Origin: Streptococcus sanguinis SK1 = NCTC 7863 | GTDB taxonomy: Bacteria > Bacillota > Bacilli > Lactobacillales > Streptococcaceae | Assembly: GCF_000194945.1 (NCBI RefSeq) | Contig: NZ_GL878509.1 | Location: 204,258-268,257, forward strand | DNA length: 64,000 nucleotides | Direction: 5' to 3' | In this document: positions 17,391 to 27,304 of the stretch, one piece after another | Layout: every line of letters begins with the position of its first letter | How positions within the stretch are numbered: position 1 is the stretch's first letter | Position numbers and translations under genes: made by a program | The notes under the pieces: model-generated | Databases searched by the model: none | What the model saw: the letters and a program-made list of their open reading frames with translations, nothing else | What the model was told of the DNA's origin: nothing

Positions 17391-18080
17391 TTACAGCTCT
17401 TGCAAGAGGTACTGAAATAGCTCCAGATTTCCCTTTTCTTCGTTTATTAAAAACTCCGGATGCCATTGAAGACCTATGATACGATGATTGTCAACCGATT
17501 CAATCGCTTCGATGGTATTGTCTCTGGGATCAAAAGCTGTCGCGCGGAAATTAGGCGCCAAGTCTTTGATGCTTTGGCGATGGACCGAATTAATCTGGCT
17601 AGCCTGACCAAACAAGCGCTCCACAACGCTATCTTTCTCCGTACGAATGGAGTGCGAAGTACCAAATGGCAAGCCCTGCCAGTGATTTTCGATATGCTGA
17701 TTAAGAGTACCGCCAAAAGCAACATTTACCAACTGCAGACCGCGGCAAATAGCCATGACAGGCTTGTTTTGGCGCAGGGCTTCTTTCAAGAGTGCCAACT
17801 CAAACTCATCGCGGACAATATTGTAGTCATCACTGTCAATGGTCTTCTCTTCCCCATAAAACTGTGGGTGAACATTTTGCCCGCCTGACAAAATAAGCTT
17901 GTCAATCGTTTCTACATAATCCTGAACTAAACTTTTATCCCCAACGGGAATCACCATCGGCAGGCCACCAACCATTCGTACGCCGTCCACAAACTTGCGT
18001 GAGACAGAGGTGTGAATATTTTTCCCAGCTTCATCGACTGGACAAAGATTGGCTGAAATTCCAACAATAGTTCTGCACAT
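17391..18080 (-). CDS. Gamma-glutamyl-gamma-aminobutyrate hydrolase family protein (peptidase C26)
   Basis: A 229-residue class I glutamine-amidotransferase-fold hydrolase, related to PuuD. The nucleophile Cys is in AICRGLQLVNVAFGG at about residue 115. The His-Glu pair is in LQWHPEF near the C-terminus. It lacks a synthetase partner domain, as expected for C26 hydrolases. It begins MCRTIVGIS with a GGGG-type site upstream. It is monocistronic; the csRNA promoter lies directly downstream. Physiological substrate unknown. Confidence 0.85.
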   Translation of the reverse strand: MCRTIVGISANLCPVDEAGKNIHTSVSRKFVDGVRMVGGLPMVIPVGDKSLVQDYVETIDKLILSGGQNVHPQFYGEEKTIDSDDYNIVRDEFELALLKEALRQNKPVMAICRGLQLVNVAFGGTLNQHIENHWQGLPFGTSHSIRTEKDSVVERLFGQASQINSVHRQSIKDLAPNFRATAFDPRDNTIEAIESVDNHRIIGLQWHPEFLINEEKGNLELFQYLLQEL

Positions 18081-18230
18081 ACCGTGATTCCCCCTTATTT
18101 TGATATAGTATATCTTACCACTCCTCTGCGAAGCCGTCCAATAGATTTTTTTAAAGCTGGTTATAAAAATTTTTTATCAGAATATGCAACACTATAAATC
18201 TCTTTTTTAAAATTTAGAAAAATATTTCAG

Positions 18231-18245
18231 AATTATCAGAAAATT
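18231..18245. promoter_or_regulatory. CodY-like box upstream of oligopeptide-binding gene
   Basis: AATTATCAGAAAATT differs from the CodY consensus AATTTTCNGAAAATT at one position. It abuts a -35-like TTTACT at 18247-18252. A 16-base spacer and an extended -10 (TGTTATAAT, with TATAAT at 18269-18274) follow. The placement suits repression of peptide uptake when branched-chain amino acids are plentiful. Confidence 0.6.
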
Positions 18246-18308
18246 ATTTACTTTTGGCAGAAATTTGTTATAATAAGCAGTGTAAAAACTCATGACTTGG
18301 AGGTCCCT

Positions 18309-20282
18309 ATGAGAAAATCAAATATTCTTCTTGCCGCAGGGCTCACTCTGCTCTCTGTCGGCTTACTTACAGCTTGCTCTGGAGGCGGAAGTTCCCAATC
18401 CAGCAAAAAAATCTACAGCTATGTCTTTACGTCTGATCCAACGACTTTGGACTACATCCAGTCGGCAAAGGGGTCTACCCACGAGCTGACTACAAATGGT
18501 GTAGATGGCTTGCTGGAAAATGATAAATATGGAAACTTAGCTCCGTCTATCGCAGAAGATTGGACAGTCTCTCCAGATGGTCTCGTCTATACCTATAAGC
18601 TGCGCAAAGATGCCAAGTGGTATACCGCTGATGGCGAAGAATACGCAGATGTCACGGCTCAGGACTTTGTGGCAGGTATCAAACATGCTGCTGATATCAA
18701 ATCAGACGCTCTCCCTCTTATCCAAGATTCTATCAAGGGGCTGAGTGAATATGCAGCTGGTACCAACAAGGACTTTTCAGCTGTTGGAGTTAAGGCACTG
18801 GACGATCATACGGTCCAATATACACTCAACAAGCCTGAAACCTACTGGAACTCTAAAACAACATCAGGTGTTATGATGCCGGTCAACGAGGCCTTCCTAG
18901 AAAAGCAAGGCAAGGAATTCGGTCAGGCAACCAAAGCCGACTCCATTCTGTATAACGGTCCATTTATCATGAAATCCATTACTTCTAAATCCTCTGTCGA
19001 ATTTGAGAAGAACCCTAACTACTGGGATAAGGACAAGGTCAAGATTGATGGTGTCAAACTGTCTTACTACGATGGTTCTGACCAAGATTCACTAGCGCGG
19101 ACCTTTGGGGATGGCGGCTACAGTTTGGCAAGACTCTACCCAGCCACTTCCAGTTATTCCTCAATCGCTGAGAAATACAAAGATAATATCTTCATGACAG
19201 AAGCAGGAGCGGGGGTCGGTCTAATCAGCTTTAACATTGACCGTCAAAGTTATAACCACACTTCTAAAACCAGCGATGAACAAAAAGAAGCTACCAAAAA
19301 AGCTCTGCTAAACAAGGACTTCCGCCAAGCTCTAGCCTTTGCCCTTAACCGCGAAAGCTATTCAGCTCAGGTCAACGGAGAAGATGCAGCCAAGCCAGCT
19401 GTCCGTAATCTCTTTGTTCCGCCAACTTTCGTACAAGCCAATGGTAAGGAATTTGGCACTCTGGTCGAAGAATCACTGGCTTCCTATGGTGACGAGTGGA
19501 AAGGTATCAAGCTGGATGACGGCCAAGACGGTCTCCACAATGCTGACAAAGCCAAAGCGGAATTTGCCAAAGCCAAGCAGGCTCTTGCAAATGAAGGCGT
19601 ACAATTCCCAATTCACCTAGATGTTCCTGTCGCTCAGAATTCTACTAACTTCGTCAACCGTATGCAATCTCTGAAACAATCATTAGAAGAGGCGTTAGGA
19701 AAGGACAATGTCTCTGTAGACCTACAGATGCTGGCTGAGGACGAAGCACTAAACATCACCTTCAATGCTGAAGCTGCTAGCCAGGAAGACTGGGATATCA
19801 ACGGTCTCGTTGCCTGGGATCCAGACTACCAAGATCCATCTACTTACCTGGACATTTTAGTGCCAGGTAACAGCACTCAGACCAGAACCTACCTTGGATT
19901 TGAAGGCAAAGACAATGCTGCTGCTAAAGCTGTAGGACTAGATGAGTATAGTAAACTGATCGAAGAAGCCGGAAACGAAACACAAGATGTTGACAAGCGT
20001 TATGAAAAATATGCTGCAGCTCAAGCATGGCTGACAGATAGTGCCCTCGTTGTGCCAACTATGAGCAGCAGAGGAGCAGCACCGTTCATTTCTCGGATTG
20101 TGCCATTTACCAACTCTTATGCTCAGACAGGTACAAAAGATGCCAACTACCATAAATACGTGGAAATCAGTGATGAGATTGTCACGACTAAAGACTATCA
20201 GAAGGCCCAAGAAAAGTGGAAAAAAGAAAAAGAGGAATCCAATAAAAAGGCCCAAGAGGATCTGACTAAACATGTGAAATAA
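18309..20282 (+). CDS. Oligopeptide ABC transporter substrate-binding lipoprotein
   Basis: A 657-residue extracellular binding protein of the OppA/AliA/AmiA family. The signal peptide ends in LLTACSG, a good lipobox. The SBP_bac_5 domain spans about residues 50-560, with YVFTSDPTTLDYIQSAKG near its start. A Lys/Glu-rich tail closes the protein. The ATG at 18309 is chosen because GGAGG lies 5 bases upstream. No permease or ATPase genes are adjacent, so it probably delivers peptides to a shared Ami-type transporter elsewhere. Preceded by a CodY-like box. Confidence 0.9.
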   Translation: MRKSNILLAAGLTLLSVGLLTACSGGGSSQSSKKIYSYVFTSDPTTLDYIQSAKGSTHELTTNGVDGLLENDKYGNLAPSIAEDWTVSPDGLVYTYKLRKDAKWYTADGEEYADVTAQDFVAGIKHAADIKSDALPLIQDSIKGLSEYAAGTNKDFSAVGVKALDDHTVQYTLNKPETYWNSKTTSGVMMPVNEAFLEKQGKEFGQATKADSILYNGPFIMKSITSKSSVEFEKNPNYWDKDKVKIDGVKLSYYDGSDQDSLARTFGDGGYSLARLYPATSSYSSIAEKYKDNIFMTEAGAGVGLISFNIDRQSYNHTSKTSDEQKEATKKALLNKDFRQALAFALNRESYSAQVNGEDAAKPAVRNLFVPPTFVQANGKEFGTLVEESLASYGDEWKGIKLDDGQDGLHNADKAKAEFAKAKQALANEGVQFPIHLDVPVAQNSTNFVNRMQSLKQSLEEALGKDNVSVDLQMLAEDEALNITFNAEAASQEDWDINGLVAWDPDYQDPSTYLDILVPGNSTQTRTYLGFEGKDNAAAKAVGLDEYSKLIEEAGNETQDVDKRYEKYAAAQAWLTDSALVVPTMSSRGAAPFISRIVPFTNSYAQTGTKDANYHKYVEISDEIVTTKDYQKAQEKWKKEKEESNKKAQEDLTKHVK

Positions 20283-20302
20283 TCACTACTTTGATGTCAA
20301 TT

Positions 20303-20340
20303 AAAAATCCAGTAGGAAAAGAAACCTGCTGGATTTTTTT
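20303..20340. terminator. Terminator between binding protein and exporter genes
   Basis: AATCCAG..CTGGATT stem followed by eight T on plus; five A on the other side allow use from minus too. Confidence 0.75.
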
Positions 20341-20399
20341 AATTTTCTATCTGATTCTTCAAAAGCCTAGCTGATTATACAGCTGCAAAACCAACCATC

Positions 20400-22169
20400 T
20401 TACTCAAAGACAAACTGGTTGTGATAAAGTTCTGAGTAGAAGCCACCTAGTTTGAGGAGTTGGTGATGATCGCCCTGTTCAATGACCTCTCCGTCTTTGA
20501 GGACGATAATCTGGTCAGCATTGAGGATTGTCTTGAGACGGTGAGCAATGACAAAGCTAGTTCGGCCAGCCACAACGGCTTCCATAGCTTGCTGAATCTT
20601 ACTCTCCGTCACCGTATCGACATTAGAAGTCGCTTCGTCCAAAATCAAGACTTGCGGATCCGTCAGCAATGTTCTAGCAATGGAAATCAGCTGTTTCTGC
20701 CCAGTTGAGAAAATATTCTGATCATCATCTACCAGGGTATCGTATTTGTCTGGCAGACTTTCGATATAGTCATGGATATGAGTCGCACGCGCAGCCGTTT
20801 CTACCATCTCCTGACTAGCATCCGGCACACCGAAGCGGATATTGTCCCGAATCGTACCACTAAAGAGCACCGAATCCTGCAAGACAATCCCCACATGGCT
20901 CCGTAGGCTATCTAGCTCATAATCTCGAATGTCACGACCGTCAAACTCAATGCTGCCACTATCTACATCATAAAAGCGATTGAGCAGGTTCATAATGGTC
21001 GTCTTACCTGATCCAGTAGGGCCGACAACAGCCGTCATCTTGCCCTTAGGAGCTAAAATAGATACGTCTTTGAGAATAGGCTTGCCTTCCACATAAGAGA
21101 AGTCCACATGCTTGATCTCCACGGAGTCTGTGAGCTCTGTGAATGCAGGTGCATTCTCTGGCCGGACTTCCTCCGGCGCATCAAACATCTCCTGAATCCG
21201 GTCAGCCCCTGTAAAAGCCAACTGCAAACTGCCCCAGCTGGCTGCAATCTGGATGATAGGCTGATAGTACTGCTGGGAAAACTGAGTAAAGGTGGTAATC
21301 AGGCCAACTGCAACAGCCGTTTCAACATTAGGGTCGCTCAGTAAGACAGCCGAACCAACAAAAATAACGATGGCTGTATTAATCAAATTCATCCCGTTCA
21401 TGATTGGGAAGAGAAGGCCTGAAAAGGTTCGGCCTTTAAAAGTTGCTGAACGTACTCGGTCATTCTGCTCAATAAAACCTTTGATGACCTCCTCCTGCAT
21501 CCCCTGAACGATAACGGTTTTCTGACCGGAAATGGTCTCGTCCATATAAGCATTGAGGCAGCCGACTTCTTTTTGCTGAAGATTGGTGTATTTCCGAGCC
21601 AGCCTAACAATGACCACTAGAAGAAGAAAAGCAACCGGCGTGCTAGCTACCGTTATCCAGGCCAATCTAGCATTTTGAACAAACATGATAATCACGAGGC
21701 CCAGATAGAGTAAGGCATTGCTCATAACCTGGATCATACTCTCGTTTAGAGCCTGCAGGATATTGTCCAAGTCGCTGGTAAAGCGCGACAGAATGTCTCC
21801 ATCCTGATGGCGGTCAAAGAAAGCAACTGTCATCTTGGACAGCTTGCCAAACAGGCCCTTGCGCATCTCATTGGTCGAATGGGCAATAACTCGGGTCATC
21901 AAAACCATGTAAATCAAGCTGGAAACAGACAGGCAGACAAAGGACACCAATACACTGCCCATGACGCTGCCAAAAGTTGACAGAATCTGATCAGTCTCAC
22001 CCTTCTCCGCAAAAGCCCGTCCCAGCTCAACCAAATGCTGAACAGCCTGACCGACATAAACCGGAAAAAGGACCTGAAAAACAGTCGCTGTTACCATCAT
22101 CAAGAGCACAATGACAAAGGATAATTTGTAACGCTTAAAATATTGCCAGAAAAATGCAATCGTCCGCAT
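20400..22169 (-). CDS. Heterodimeric ABC exporter subunit, PatB-like
   Basis: A 589-residue half-transporter with six membrane helices (about 15-310) and an ABC domain. Walker A is GPTGSGKTT. Walker B is LILDEATSNVD with the catalytic Glu intact. H-loop is IAHRLKT. The signature is FSTGQ instead of LSGGQ, hence degenerate. Its partner shows the opposite defects, so the pair should form an asymmetric dimer. ATG at 22169 is one base after the partner's stop and has GGAGG. Pneumococcal PatAB, which expels fluoroquinolones, has the same sizes and order as I recall. Substrate here is inferred. Confidence 0.85.
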   Translation of the reverse strand: MRTIAFFWQYFKRYKLSFVIVLLMMVTATVFQVLFPVYVGQAVQHLVELGRAFAEKGETDQILSTFGSVMGSVLVSFVCLSVSSLIYMVLMTRVIAHSTNEMRKGLFGKLSKMTVAFFDRHQDGDILSRFTSDLDNILQALNESMIQVMSNALLYLGLVIIMFVQNARLAWITVASTPVAFLLLVVIVRLARKYTNLQQKEVGCLNAYMDETISGQKTVIVQGMQEEVIKGFIEQNDRVRSATFKGRTFSGLLFPIMNGMNLINTAIVIFVGSAVLLSDPNVETAVAVGLITTFTQFSQQYYQPIIQIAASWGSLQLAFTGADRIQEMFDAPEEVRPENAPAFTELTDSVEIKHVDFSYVEGKPILKDVSILAPKGKMTAVVGPTGSGKTTIMNLLNRFYDVDSGSIEFDGRDIRDYELDSLRSHVGIVLQDSVLFSGTIRDNIRFGVPDASQEMVETAARATHIHDYIESLPDKYDTLVDDDQNIFSTGQKQLISIARTLLTDPQVLILDEATSNVDTVTESKIQQAMEAVVAGRTSFVIAHRLKTILNADQIIVLKDGEVIEQGDHHQLLKLGGFYSELYHNQFVFE

Positions 22170-22170
22170 C

Positions 22171-23877
22171 TTAGTCCTCCTTTCCTTTCTGAGTTTCGTA
22201 GATCTCGCGGTAGACATCGTTAGTGGCGACCAATTCTGCATGCGTCCCTTGGCCAATCAGCCGTCCTTGATCCAAGACCAGAATCTTATCTGCATGAACG
22301 ACGGAGCTAATCTTTTGAGCGATGATAATTGTCGTCGTTCCCTGCAGCTCTTTGTTCAAGGCTTCTTGAACCAGCTTTTCCGATTTGGCATCCAAGGCTG
22401 AGGTCGAATCATCTAAAATCAAAATATTGGGATTGTTGACAACACCTCTGGCAATGGACATCCGCTGCTTCTGACCGCCAGAGAAGTTGCTGCCACGCTC
22501 CTCCACTGCACTGTCAAAACTCTCTTCCATACGGCTGATAAATTCACTAGCTTGGGCAATACGAGCCGCCCGCTCCATCTCAGGCAGCGAAGCGTTGAGC
22601 TTGCCCTGACGGAGATTGTCCGCAATGGTCCCGCTAAATAGAATCGCCCGCTGGAGCACGATGGAAACATTTTTACGAAGAGTTCCCTGACTAAGCTCTC
22701 GCAGATCCCGGCCGCCAATCTTGACAGAACCTTCCTGCGGGTCAAAAAGACGGGGAATCAGCTGGGCTAAGGTAGACTTACCAGCACCTGTCGCACCGAC
22801 AACGCCAATCATTTGCCCCGGCTCAACCTCAAAGCTGATATCCTTTAGCATTGGCTCGTCATCATTGGGATAGGAAAAAGTCACATGCTCAAAGCTGAGG
22901 CTACCTTCTAGTTCTTCATCAGGCGAGTCTGGGAAAGCCATAGCTGGCTCCGTTGCCAATACTTCCTTGATCCGACGGATAGAAATGATCCCCCTCGTCA
23001 CACCATTTCCCAAGAAGCCAACCATAATGATAGTGAAAATAATCTGGCTCAGATAACCGATAAAAGAAGCGATAGAGCTGACCAGTCCTGGCTCCGCCTG
23101 AATCATGCCAGACAGAGTCCAGATAGCCAAGTAAACAGAGCTGTAGCCGACCAACATCATCATCGGCTCAATGATTGAAAATGCATAGCCAATATAGAGA
23201 TTCTCTGATAAAAGTTCATCAGACACCTGACTGAACTTATGAAACTGGTCTTCCTCCCGAACGAAGGACTTGACCACTCGCACACCACGAAGATTTTCCT
23301 TGGCAATGGCATTAATCTTATCCAAAAGAGTTTGGAATTTCTTAAAACGAGGCCCCATCATCCCCATCATGACAGCCGTTAGACCAGCTATGAGCACAAT
23401 CAGCAAGAAGATAATCCACCAGAGAGAGGGCATGGTCACAATGGCCAAGATAACTGATCCGATAAAAAGAATGGGCAGTCGAAGAAGAATTTGAAAGAGC
23501 ATCATAGTTACATTTTGAATCTGATTGATGTCATTCGTCATCCGCACGACTAGATTACCAGCGTTGAATTCCTCGATATTGGCATAAGAAAAGGTCTGAA
23601 TCTTGCGGAAAGTCTCCTCACGGAGATCTGAAGAGACAGCCTGGGCAATGTAAGCCGCCAAGGTCACATTAATTCCTCCTGCCACCAGCCCGACAAAACC
23701 GATGCCAATCAGCCAACCGCCCATACTGTAGATGGTCTGGCTATTTTGCTCCTGCAAAGCATCTAATATGTGCTTTAAAAACCAGGGCAGTAAAAGAGAG
23801 CTGGCAATCATCAATGAGGTCATCAAAAGCGAACTCAGGGCATACCATTTATACCGTAATAGACTTTTAAAAAACAT
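22171..23877 (-). CDS. Heterodimeric ABC exporter subunit, PatA-like
   Basis: A 568-residue half-transporter: six membrane helices then an ABC domain. Walker A is GATGAGKST and the signature FSGGQ is intact. Walker B is LILDDSTSALD, where Asp replaces the catalytic Glu. The H-loop His is replaced by Gln (IIAQKIS). This subunit therefore contributes the non-catalytic ATP site. The ATG at 23877 follows AGGAGGAAGC; a second ATG seven codons upstream has only a distant AAGGAAA. Translationally coupled to the downstream PatB-like gene. Confidence 0.85.
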   Translation of the reverse strand: MFFKSLLRYKWYALSSLLMTSLMIASSLLLPWFLKHILDALQEQNSQTIYSMGGWLIGIGFVGLVAGGINVTLAAYIAQAVSSDLREETFRKIQTFSYANIEEFNAGNLVVRMTNDINQIQNVTMMLFQILLRLPILFIGSVILAIVTMPSLWWIIFLLIVLIAGLTAVMMGMMGPRFKKFQTLLDKINAIAKENLRGVRVVKSFVREEDQFHKFSQVSDELLSENLYIGYAFSIIEPMMMLVGYSSVYLAIWTLSGMIQAEPGLVSSIASFIGYLSQIIFTIIMVGFLGNGVTRGIISIRRIKEVLATEPAMAFPDSPDEELEGSLSFEHVTFSYPNDDEPMLKDISFEVEPGQMIGVVGATGAGKSTLAQLIPRLFDPQEGSVKIGGRDLRELSQGTLRKNVSIVLQRAILFSGTIADNLRQGKLNASLPEMERAARIAQASEFISRMEESFDSAVEERGSNFSGGQKQRMSIARGVVNNPNILILDDSTSALDAKSEKLVQEALNKELQGTTTIIIAQKISSVVHADKILVLDQGRLIGQGTHAELVATNDVYREIYETQKGKED

Positions 23878-24036
23878 GCTTCCTCCTACTTTTTTCATAT
23901 TTGACTTAGTTTCCTTACTATATCACACATAAAAACAATGTCAAGCAAGAAATTTCTTATATTATATGGTAAAATGAGATATAGACTCTAAAACCGATTT
24001 AAATTCAGACTCGGAATTTCATCATAAGGAGAAGAT

Positions 24037-25059
24037 ATGGATAAACAACGAGTTGCTGTGATTGGTCCTGGTTCTTGGGGAACGGCCTTATCACAAGTGT
24101 TAAATGACAACGGACATGAGGTTCGTATTTGGGGAAATATCGCTGAACAAATCAACGAAATCAACGACGAACACACCAATAAACGCTATTTCAAAGATAT
24201 TGTACTGGACGAAAAGATCAAGGCCTATCATGACCTAGAAGAAGCTTTAAAAGATGCGGATGCTGTGCTTTTTGTCGTTCCTACCAAGGTAACCCGTCTG
24301 GTAGCCAAACAAGTAGCTCAAGCTCTGGACCACAAGGTAAAAATCATGCACGCCTCCAAGGGACTAGAGCCCAATACTCACGAACGGATTTCAACTATCC
24401 TGGAAGAAGAAATCCCTGCAGAGCTACGCAGCGAGATTGTCGTTGTCTCAGGTCCCAGCCATGCTGAGGAAACCATTGTACGCGATATTACCCTGATCAC
24501 CGCTGCTTCTAAGGATCTGGAAACAGCTAAGTATGTGCAGGAGCTCTTCAGCAATCACTACTTCCGCCTATACACCAATACCGACGTTATCGGAGTGGAG
24601 ACTGCAGGCGCTCTGAAAAACATCATCGCAGTCGGAGCCGGTGCTCTCCACGGATTAGGCTATGGTGACAATGCCAAGGCCGCAATTATCACACGCGGTC
24701 TAGCAGAAATCACGCGTCTAGGTGTCAAGTTAGGAGCCAATCCTCTGACTTACAGCGGCCTATCTGGTGTCGGTGACCTGATTGTCACAGGGACTTCTGT
24801 CCACTCCCGCAACTGGCGGGCCGGCAATGCTCTAGGACGCGGCGAGAAGTTAGCTGATATTGAAGCCAATATGGGCATGGTTATCGAAGGAATTTCCACC
24901 ACCAAGGCTGCCTATGAACTGGCCCAAGAGCTCGATGTTTATATGCCGATTACACAGGCTATTTATAAGGTTATTTATCAAAACTGGAATATCAAAGAAG
25001 CCATTTATGAAATTATGAACAATGAATTCAAGGCTGAGAACGAATGGACTTCGTTCTAA
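24037..25059 (+). CDS. gpsA: Glycerol-3-phosphate dehydrogenase [NAD(P)+]
   Basis: A 340-residue enzyme making sn-glycerol 3-phosphate from DHAP for phospholipid and teichoic acid synthesis. The dinucleotide motif is [11 protein letters not shown] at residues 8-18. The catalytic region [23 protein letters not shown] (in parts) is near residue 192, and [15 protein letters not shown] follows. The start has AAGGAG. The galU start lies 17 bases downstream, so the two form an operon supplying envelope precursors. Confidence 0.95.
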   Translation: MDKQRVAVIGPGSWGTALSQVLNDNGHEVRIWGNIAEQINEINDEHTNKRYFKDIVLDEKIKAYHDLEEALKDADAVLFVVPTKVTRLVAKQVAQALDHKVKIMHASKGLEPNTHERISTILEEEIPAELRSEIVVVSGPSHAEETIVRDITLITAASKDLETAKYVQELFSNHYFRLYTNTDVIGVETAGALKNIIAVGAGALHGLGYGDNAKAAIITRGLAEITRLGVKLGANPLTYSGLSGVGDLIVTGTSVHSRNWRAGNALGRGEKLADIEANMGMVIEGISTTKAAYELAQELDVYMPITQAIYKVIYQNWNIKEAIYEIMNNEFKAENEWTSF

Positions 25060-25075
25060 TAGAAAGGAAATAATT

Positions 25076-25981
25076 ATGTCAAAAGTTAAGAAAGCCGTCA
25101 TCCCTGCAGCTGGTCTCGGAACCCGCTTCCTGCCAGCTACTAAAGCACTAGCCAAAGAAATGTTGCCAATCGTTGACAAGCCAACCATCCAGTTTATCGT
25201 TGAGGAAGCTCTCAAATCTGGAATTGAAGATATTCTAGTTGTCACAGGTAAATCAAAACGCTCCATCGAAGACCACTTTGACTCAAACTTTGAATTAGAA
25301 TACAATCTCAAAGAAAAGGGTAAAGACGATTTGCTCAAATTAGTTGATGAAACCACTGGTATCGGTCTGCACTTCATCCGTCAAAGCCATCCGCGCGGAC
25401 TGGGAGATGCTGTCCTTCAGGCCAAGGCTTTCGTAGGAAACGAGCCTTTCGTTGTCATGCTTGGCGATGACCTTATGGACATCACCAATGATAAGGCTGT
25501 GCCGCTGACCAAGCAATTGATTGATGACTACGAGGCTACTCATGCTTCTACCATCGCTGTCATGCAGGTCCCTCATGATGAAGTTTCCTCTTATGGTGTG
25601 ATTGCCCCTCAAGGTGAAGGTGTCAAAGGTCTCTACAGCGTGGAAACTTTCGTCGAAAAACCAAAACCTGAAGATGCACCGAGTGATTTGGCTATTATCG
25701 GCCGCTACCTGCTGACACCAGAAATTTTTGAAATCTTGGAAAAACAAGCGCCAGGTGCTGGAAATGAGATTCAGCTGACCGATGCGATTGATACTCTTAA
25801 CAAGACGCAGCGCGTGTTCGCTCGCGAATTCAAGGGCGATCGCTATGATGTCGGTGACAAGTTCGGCTTTATGAAGACTTCAATCGACTACGCCCTCAAG
25901 CATCCGCAGGTCAAAGACTCCTTGAAGCAGTATATCATTGACTTGGGGCATACATTAGAGAAAAAACAAAGTAAAAAATAA
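25076..25981 (+). CDS. galU: UTP--glucose-1-phosphate uridylyltransferase
   Basis: A 301-residue enzyme producing UDP-glucose for capsule, glycolipid and galactose pathways. The nucleotidyl-transferase signature [19 protein letters not shown] begins near residue 11, with VEKP later and a terminal EKKQSKK tail. ATG at 25076 has GAAAGGAA upstream; a longer frame would overlap gpsA. Second gene of gpsA-galU, followed by a strong terminator. Confidence 0.95.
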   Translation: MSKVKKAVIPAAGLGTRFLPATKALAKEMLPIVDKPTIQFIVEEALKSGIEDILVVTGKSKRSIEDHFDSNFELEYNLKEKGKDDLLKLVDETTGIGLHFIRQSHPRGLGDAVLQAKAFVGNEPFVVMLGDDLMDITNDKAVPLTKQLIDDYEATHASTIAVMQVPHDEVSSYGVIAPQGEGVKGLYSVETFVEKPKPEDAPSDLAIIGRYLLTPEIFEILEKQAPGAGNEIQLTDAIDTLNKTQRVFAREFKGDRYDVGDKFGFMKTSIDYALKHPQVKDSLKQYIIDLGHTLEKKQSKK

Positions 25982-26022
25982 TTAATCCAAACAACTAGCC
26001 TTAAAAATAAAATTTCAGCTAT

Positions 26023-26051
26023 AAAAAAAGAGGTTTTCAACCTCTTTTTTT
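26023..26051. terminator. Bidirectional terminator, galU / rhomboid
   Basis: AAAAAAGAGGTT/AACCTCTTTTTT hairpin between two convergent genes. Confidence 0.85.
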
Positions 26052-26080
26052 ATATTTCGCCAGTTATTTATACATACTTG

Positions 26081-26764
26081 TTAAATCAAGGAATGATGAA
26101 AGCCTAGAAAAATCAGAAGGGCAGCCAAGGCTAGATAGCCAAACAAGACTAGCCAGCGCTGAGCAGGTTTAAAAGCATTGCTTGAGCCTTTGATAGGGAG
26201 AATGACCGCACAGAGTATGCCACCAATCAAACCTCCCAAATGCCCCGCCAAGCTGATACTAGGCATGAAACTAAAGATGATATTGACCACAATCAAGGTC
26301 ATATAAGACTGCCCCAGCTGCTGAATGTAGCTGTCACGAACGACATAATGCAGGGTCACGATAGAGGCAAAAAGTCCAAACAAGGCGGTTGAAGCTCCTG
26401 CTGATAGAGCATCCGGACTGAAAAAGAAGACAAAGATATTTCCCATTAGGCCAGACATCATATAGAGCAGAAAGAAATTTCGCGAGCCAAAAATGTCTTC
26501 TGCCTGCCGTCCAATAAAATAAAGAGTAATAACATTTACCACAAAGTGCTCCAAGCCAATATGCACAAAGATAGCAGAAAAGAGACGCCATATCTGAATA
26601 GGATTCATGATAATAGTTGGAGAATACACTGCTCCAAATTCAAAGACCGTTTGTGCTTCAGCATAAGAAAAGCCACGTAAAATAAGCATCCCCACAAAGA
26701 CAAGCGTTGTCAGAATTAGCAAAATACTGGTCACAGGATATTTTTTATCATAGATGTAGTTCAT
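26081..26764 (-). CDS. Rhomboid family intramembrane serine protease
   Basis: A 227-residue membrane protein with about seven helices. The catalytic Ser lies in GASTALFGLF at about residue 124 and the catalytic His in LAGHLGGLIGG near residue 175. The HxxxN-type element ending in GLEHFVVNVITLYF is also present. It cleaves membrane substrates within the bilayer; targets unknown. Its start overlaps the end of the cyclo-ligase gene by 17 bases, so they are co-translated. Confidence 0.9.
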   Translation of the reverse strand: MNYIYDKKYPVTSILLILTTLVFVGMLILRGFSYAEAQTVFEFGAVYSPTIIMNPIQIWRLFSAIFVHIGLEHFVVNVITLYFIGRQAEDIFGSRNFFLLYMMSGLMGNIFVFFFSPDALSAGASTALFGLFASIVTLHYVVRDSYIQQLGQSYMTLIVVNIIFSFMPSISLAGHLGGLIGGILCAVILPIKGSSNAFKPAQRWLVLFGYLALAALLIFLGFHHSLI

Positions 26765-27284
26765 AAGTCAACACCTCCTTTACTGCTATATCGTGATAAT
26801 CAGGCTCAAAATCAGATTTTTGAAAACTATAGATGCTGCTGATAGACGCCCCAGCAAAATCAGCTAGATAGCGATCATAGTAGCCACCGCCGTAACCAAT
26901 CCGAAAGCCTTGAGAATTGAAAACCACACCCGGCACATGAATCAGATCAATCTCCGTCTTCTCCACAGCCTCTTCGCTCATCGGCTCCATAAGGCCAAAA
27001 GAGCTCTTTTGCAGGTAACTTTCATCATAATCCACAAATATCATCCGTCCCTGGCCATAGGTTTTGGGCACTAAAACCCGCTTACCATCTAACTGAGCCT
27101 GTTTGATAAAGGCTGCAGTAGAGACTTCATGCGGCATTGAAAGATAAGTAGCGATAACCTGAGCTTTTTGATAAGCTGCTGAACTGAGCAAGTGCTGGGT
27201 CAGCCAGCTATCTGCCTGCTCTTTTTCTTTTCCTGCAAGTTTCTTCATCTGGTTCAGTACAGTTTGTCTCAGCTCTTTTTTCAT
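26748..27284 (-). CDS. 5-formyltetrahydrofolate cyclo-ligase
   Basis: A 178-residue enzyme converting 5-formyl-THF to 5,10-methenyl-THF with ATP, salvaging a folate storage form. The signature RIGYGGGYYDRYL is near residue 128 and the N-terminal basic motif starts KKELRQTVLNQM. Length is typical. It sits between the M20 deacetylase and the rhomboid gene; the 20-base gap upstream suggests one transcript with the dapD side. Confidence 0.9.
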   Translation of the reverse strand: MKKELRQTVLNQMKKLAGKEKEQADSWLTQHLLSSAAYQKAQVIATYLSMPHEVSTAAFIKQAQLDGKRVLVPKTYGQGRMIFVDYDESYLQKSSFGLMEPMSEEAVEKTEIDLIHVPGVVFNSQGFRIGYGGGYYDRYLADFAGASISSIYSFQKSDFEPDYHDIAVKEVLTYELHL

Positions 27285-27304
27285 GCAGCTCGTCCACCTT
27301 TTTC

